Shown here: positions 7,728-10,838 of the stretch, one piece after another
How the letters are laid out: each line of letters starts with the position of its first letter
How positions within the stretch are numbered: the first letter of the stretch is position 1
Source of the DNA: an uncultured Parvularculaceae bacterium
GTDB taxonomy: Bacteria; Pseudomonadota; Alphaproteobacteria; Caulobacterales; Parvularculaceae
Assembly: GCA_947259815.1 (NCBI GenBank)
Contig: CAMYNO010000028.1
Location: 1 to 10,838, forward strand
Length of the DNA: 10,838 nt
Reading direction: 5' to 3'
Position numbers and translations under genes: made by a program
The notes under the pieces: generated by a model
Databases searched by the model: none
The model's input: the letters and a program-made list of their open reading frames with translations, nothing else
What the model was told of the DNA's origin: nothing

Positions 7728-8449
7728 CGCTGCACCGCGACGCCGAAGCTTACGCCATGCGTATTGGTGATGGCGCTGGCGATGGCGCCGTTCAGCGAGA
7801 TCGGACCGAACGCGCCGGGCGCGCTCACAGGCGGCGCGTCTAACGCGTTACTGGTTTTCGAATTCGTATTTTCACCGTCGCTCGCCTGATGGGCGATTGT
7901 CGTTGCATTGTTCGCGCGTGACTGCATGAAATCGTCGAGATCATTCAGGAACAAGACAATCACATGCTGCATATTATCAGCGCTGACCCCGCCGAAAAGA
8001 TATTGCTGCACGCCGAAGACCACCGCGCGCTGGGTCTCAAGATTGACCGCCTTCGACACTGTCGATGTGGTGTTGAACTGGTTGATGTCGTCATAGGCGA
8101 GGCCGGCGTTTGAAAAGCCTGCATAGCTCGTCAGGCCTTCGCAATTGACGCCGTTCGTCGGATCTTCGCAGGTGAAGAGCGTGACGAGAAACTGCCCGCC
8201 AGATTCCGTCGTCGCCGTCATCGTATACGCCGTTTCGTCGCCTTCCTCGAAAGGGGCGACGACAATACCGAGGGGTTCCAGAAATCCGCGAATATCGGCT
8301 TCGCTTGCTTTTTCGACAAGCGATACGCCGCCGGCGGGGGCCGCAAGCAACGGTCCGTTCGTTGCGACTTGCGCGCTCGCACCGACGGAAAAAAGCGCAA
8401 CACCGGCCATGGCGGCGAGCGCCGCCCTGAATTTCAACTGATTGCTCAT
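7724..8449 (-). CDS. exported YbjN-like domain protein
   Basis: A 241-residue protein with a clear signal peptide (LKFRAALAAMAGVALFSVGASA, cleavage likely after residue 26), so it should be periplasmic or secreted. The core (about 45-178) follows the YbjN pattern: SEADIRGFLEPLGIVV (49-64), a beta hairpin TMTATTESGGQFLVTLFTC (76-94), CEGLTSYAGFSNAGLAYDDINQFN (103-126), and a final helix NMQHVIVLFLNDLDDFMQ (159-176). YbjN-like proteins have type III chaperone-like folds; their role is not well defined. Cys94 and Cys103 could form a disulfide in the periplasm. The last 65 residues are Ser/Asn/Ala-rich and look disordered. GAGGGG precedes the ATG by 3 nt. The gene is convergent with flbY and overlaps its stop by 4 nt (7724-7727). 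No clear link with motility is shown. Confidence 0.65.
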   Translation of the reverse strand: MSNQLKFRAALAAMAGVALFSVGASAQVATNGPLLAAPAGGVSLVEKASEADIRGFLEPLGIVVAPFEEGDETAYTMTATTESGGQFLVTLFTCEDPTNGVNCEGLTSYAGFSNAGLAYDDINQFNTTSTVSKAVNLETQRAVVFGVQQYLFGGVSADNMQHVIVLFLNDLDDFMQSRANNATTIAHQASDGENTNSKTSNALDAPPVSAPGAFGPISLNGAIASAITNTHGVSFGVAVQR

Positions 8450-8547
8450 GAACCCCTCAAACTCTTGTTACTTACGGATAAACGCTATCAGGGATTAGCG
8501 CGGCGGGCAAAAGCGGCGGATTTTTGCGGCGTTGAGGTGTTCGTTCC

Positions 8548-8576
8548 TACACATCGCCACATTTCTTGGTTAGTAT
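8548..8576 (+). promoter_or_regulatory. weak candidate promoter of the lysozyme gene
   Basis: TACACA, a 17-nt spacer and TAGTAT match the housekeeping consensus at 4/6 positions each. It lies 27 nt before the GTG start, in the 154-bp gap between the divergent YbjN-like and lysozyme genes. No other stronger promoter was seen there. Confidence 0.3.
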
Positions 8577-8603
8577 CGGCGCGGTGATGGGTGGGGTATT
8601 GCA

Positions 8604-9902
8604 GTGAAGACGTCGGCGCGCGGCATCGAGCTAATCAAGCAGTTTGAGGGTCTCGAACTTGAGGCCTATCAGGATATCGCCGGTATCTGGACCATCGGCT
8701 ATGGCCATACGGGCGACGATGTGGAGCCCGGCATGCGCATTTCCGAGCGCGAGGCCGAGGCGTTGCTGCGCAAAGACCTCAAACCCCGCGAAGACGCCGT
8801 CGATCGGCTGACATCGGTTGGCCTCAACCAGAACGAGTTCGATGCGCTGGTCAGCTTCATCTACAATGTGGGGATCGAGGCCTATCGCGGCTCTACCGCG
8901 CGGCGGCGCCTGAACAAAAATCAACGGCTGGACGCCGCGGACGCCCTCACCTGGTGGAACAAGGCGACGGTCAATGGCGTCCTGCGCGAGGTGACGGGCC
9001 TGACCCGGCGGCGGGCATCAGAACGGGCGCTGTTTCTCACCCCGACCAATCCGCCGCTGGTGCGCGAGCCCAAGAATATCAGCGAAAATTCCCGCGTTAC
9101 GCCGGTCGAGGATACGCCGCGCCGGGACAACATCGCCGAGAGCCGGACCGTACAGGGCGCGACCGTCGCCGGCGGCGCCGGCGTCGCCGCCTCGACCATG
9201 GGCCGCGACAGCGCCGAGGAACTCGATCAGGTCGAGACCAATATCGAAACCGGGCGCGGCGCGACAGAAGACCCTTCCGCCGCCGAAGGCTCAACACCGC
9301 CGCGCAGCCGGGTCGACGACGACGAGACCGAAGACTGCGGCCGCGATACGATATTTGACGGCGAAATCGACTTTGCCAATGATCCCGTCGCCGATGGCCG
9401 TAGCACTGAATGCGCCGATGACGCTGATAGCGCTGAGGAAGTTCCCGCGCCGGCAGGCGATGCAAGCACTGATGAAGACTTAGACGCAGCCGGAGAAACA
9501 CCGGCGGAAGATGTTTTGCCTGAGCCGACGACGGACGCCGCCGAGCCGGCCGTCGATGCGGAACCGGCAGATACACTCGATGCGGAAGAGATACCGGACA
9601 GCGGCCAGCCTGAAGATGTCCCGGTTGCTCCTTCGACGGATACAAGCGTCGATGAAGATGTCGATGCCAGCGCCGGGGAAGAGATTGTCGTCGAAACCGA
9701 TGACGGCGAAATTATCGGCGACACGGCGGACGAAGAATTCGGTGAAATCATTCTTGACGATACAATGCCCCAACGGCCGTCAAAGCATGAAGTTCACGCC
9801 GTGGAAGCGCAGATCCAGTTCGCCTTGCTCGTGCTGGTCGTCCTGTCGGTCTTGTTTATCATCTTTGCGCGCATCGACGACTGGCGAAACTACCGGCGAT
9901 AG
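8604..9902 (+). CDS. GH24 (phage-type) lysozyme with long acidic linker and C-terminal membrane anchor
   Basis: A 432-residue muramidase expected to cleave peptidoglycan at the MurNAc-GlcNAc bond. The GH24 domain (1-147) has Glu15, Asp24 and Thr30 in the same spacing as the T4 lysozyme triad E11-D20-T26 (IKQFEGLELEAYQDIAGIWTIGYGHT region), LNQNEFDALVSFIYNVG (74-90) and GLTRRRASERALFL (132-145). Next comes a Gly/Ala-rich segment TVQGATVAGGAGVAASTMG (182-200), a roughly 190-residue Asp/Glu/Ala/Pro-rich, disordered linker (about 205-395, with Cys245 and Cys270) and one transmembrane helix (about 404-422) ending in ARIDDWRNYRR. The basic end suggests a cytoplasmic C-terminus and an outward catalytic domain, but no signal peptide is seen. 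Start is GTG 8604 with a weak GGTGGGG. I recall alphaproteobacterial lysozymes with a similar C-terminal helix and RIDDW end; the long acidic insert appears unusual. No phage genes flank it. Confidence 0.85.
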   Translation: MKTSARGIELIKQFEGLELEAYQDIAGIWTIGYGHTGDDVEPGMRISEREAEALLRKDLKPREDAVDRLTSVGLNQNEFDALVSFIYNVGIEAYRGSTARRRLNKNQRLDAADALTWWNKATVNGVLREVTGLTRRRASERALFLTPTNPPLVREPKNISENSRVTPVEDTPRRDNIAESRTVQGATVAGGAGVAASTMGRDSAEELDQVETNIETGRGATEDPSAAEGSTPPRSRVDDDETEDCGRDTIFDGEIDFANDPVADGRSTECADDADSAEEVPAPAGDASTDEDLDAAGETPAEDVLPEPTTDAAEPAVDAEPADTLDAEEIPDSGQPEDVPVAPSTDTSVDEDVDASAGEEIVVETDDGEIIGDTADEEFGEIILDDTMPQRPSKHEVHAVEAQIQFALLVLVVLSVLFIIFARIDDWRNYRR

Positions 9903-9924
9903 GGTCATCTGACTGCACAGCACT

Positions 9925-9956
9925 CCGCTCATCCCGGCGAAAACCGGGATGAGCGG
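9925..9956. repeat. perfect 13-bp inverted repeat between convergent genes
   Basis: CCGCTCATCCCGG and CCGGGATGAGCGG are exact reverse complements around a 6-nt CGAAAA loop. It lies between the ends of the lysozyme and methyltransferase genes. No T-run follows on either strand, so it is not a canonical intrinsic terminator; it could act in both directions or protect 3' ends. TCATCCCGGCGAAA...CCGGGATGA elements also recur as dispersed repeats in alphaproteobacteria, from memory. Confidence 0.8.
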
Positions 9957-9978
9957 TGATAGCGAAAATCAAAAAATT

Positions 9979-10830
9979 CTAACGCCGCGCGGTCTTCATG
10001 AACAAAATCCGCAACTGCCCGGACCGAAGCGCTTCATAACGCTCCGCCCACAGATGAGCTTGCGCCGCCAGCGCCCGCAGCAGGCCGGCGCGGAATTTAG
10101 CGTCGTCCATCGTTTCAATCGCCGTATACGCCCGGCGCCATTCGGCCCAGCCGCTTTCAATCAACGGCATGAAGGAAGATGTATCGTCGCCGACTTCCTC
10201 AACCACAAAGCCCGCCGCGCGCACCGCATCGCGATATTCGCTTTCGGTTTTCGGCATCGCGCCAATGCCCGCTCCGGCCGGGAAACATTTGGGCAGGCGC
10301 GCACCCTTTCGCACGACGGCAAAATCCGTGAAGACAGTCTTCGCGCCACTCTGGAGAAATTCCGCCGCAAATTCGGCAAATGCGGCAGGGTTGGAGTCGC
10401 GGTTCAACTGGAAAAACGAAAGCGCGCCGTTGGCGCCCGATTTGTTCATCCGGCCCAGCGCATCGCCATAGGCTTTCAGGTCCTTGCGTGCGCCGCCGGT
10501 CGAATGCGTGAACCCTTGCGCTTTCCAGCGCGTCCCGTGGTCGATATCGTCCAGCGGACCGCCGGTTCCTGCGCCGAAAATAATGATATTGGCCTTCACC
10601 GGCAGGGAGAGCATGCGTGCATAGCGCATCGTGAATACCGGCGAACCGGGCATAAGCCGCCCGGCGCCCCAGATCGCTTCGGCGACAAGTTCCTCCGGCG
10701 CCCTGCCCGTTGCAAAGCCGCAATTGGGCAATTGCGCCTGAAGCGCTGCGCGCTCGGCCGCCTCGTCAAAGGCGTAGCCTTCCCACCACGCATAAAATTT
10801 GCGGCCTGCTAAGGCAAGCCGCGCGCGCAT
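9979..10830 (-). CDS. SAM-dependent methyltransferase-like protein
   Basis: A 283-residue protein (start uncertain: the frame is still open upstream of ATG 10830 for the 8 bases visible). NIIIFGAGTGGPLDDI (81-96) looks like SAM motif I, a strand followed by a Gly loop. GAKTVFTDFAVV (162-173) resembles a later strand-loop, EYRDAVRAAGFVVEEVGDDT (198-217) is the pattern of the late helix-strand in methyltransferase type 11/12 enzymes, and LRILFMKTARR (273-283) fits the final strand. The N-terminal helical part (WWEGYAF...LPNCGFATG) could shape the substrate pocket. No signal peptide or membrane segment is visible. The substrate is unknown. It is the only gene of its strand here, convergent with the lysozyme gene. 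Confidence 0.6.
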   Translation of the reverse strand: MRARLALAGRKFYAWWEGYAFDEAAERAALQAQLPNCGFATGRAPEELVAEAIWGAGRLMPGSPVFTMRYARMLSLPVKANIIIFGAGTGGPLDDIDHGTRWKAQGFTHSTGGARKDLKAYGDALGRMNKSGANGALSFFQLNRDSNPAAFAEFAAEFLQSGAKTVFTDFAVVRKGARLPKCFPAGAGIGAMPKTESEYRDAVRAAGFVVEEVGDDTSSFMPLIESGWAEWRRAYTAIETMDDAKFRAGLLRALAAQAHLWAERYEALRSGQLRILFMKTARR

Positions 10831-10838
10831 GGTCGGCA

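Noticed and set aside
9097..9751. Two minus-strand open frames, Arg-rich and Ser-rich, within the lysozyme linker
   Set aside because: They mirror the repetitive GAT/GAA/GCC codons of the acidic linker; no start signal or domain.
7724..9902. Prophage or lysis cassette around the lysozyme
   Set aside because: No holin, spanin, structural, integrase or attachment-like sequence is visible, and the flanking genes are chromosomal in type.
9949..10812. Long plus-strand open frame of 287 codons opposite the methyltransferase-like gene
   Set aside because: Its product is Arg/Pro/His-rich with no recognisable domain, while the opposite strand has motif I and a methyltransferase-like ending; it is the antisense shadow.

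Overview
The window reads as an ordinary stretch of a GC-rich alphaproteobacterial chromosome. The best fit is a Caulobacterales/Hyphomonadales-type, stalked or flagellated lineage. Three things point there: a FliX flagellar regulator lying head-to-head with flgI, a sigma-54-type -24/-12 promoter in front of flgI, and a DksA whose zinc-finger cysteines are mostly lost, as is common in alphaproteobacteria. No tRNA, rRNA, CRISPR, insertion sequence or convincing prophage was seen. Taxonomy below class is an inference.

Left half (1-5059), all on the minus strand. Read in the direction of transcription it holds dksA, rlmE (23S rRNA 2'-O-methyltransferase), a terminator plus a dispersed palindromic repeat, a HCX5R tyrosine phosphatase, guaB (IMP dehydrogenase), an FkbM-type methyltransferase, a previously easy-to-miss 40-residue membrane miniprotein, and an RsmB/Sun-type rRNA m5C methyltransferase that runs off the left edge. 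Phosphatase to rsmB is tightly packed (1-nt overlap, 3-nt, 33-nt and 18-nt gaps) and looks like one operon joining GMP synthesis with rRNA modification.

Centre (5225-7727), flagellar block. fliX points left. flgI, a single-domain rod-binding protein (CheL/FlgJ-N type) and a FlgN-like FlbY candidate point right with overlapping stop/start codons. FlgI makes the periplasmic P-ring, the rod-binding protein helps the rod through the wall, and FliX in Caulobacter controls the sigma-54 activator FlbD, so the block is functionally coherent.

Right part (7724-10838). A secreted YbjN-like protein (minus strand) is convergent with flbY. A GH24 lysozyme (plus strand) has an intact E-D-T triad, a roughly 200-residue acidic linker and a C-terminal membrane anchor. 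A perfect 13-bp hairpin follows, then a convergent SAM-methyltransferase-like gene reaching the right edge. The most interesting points are the unusual lysozyme and its position beside a rod-binding protein that lacks a muramidase domain, the 40-residue miniprotein whose ribosome-binding site lies in a hairpin, and a possible leaderless promoter for rlmE. I see no strong evidence of a wholly new multi-gene system.
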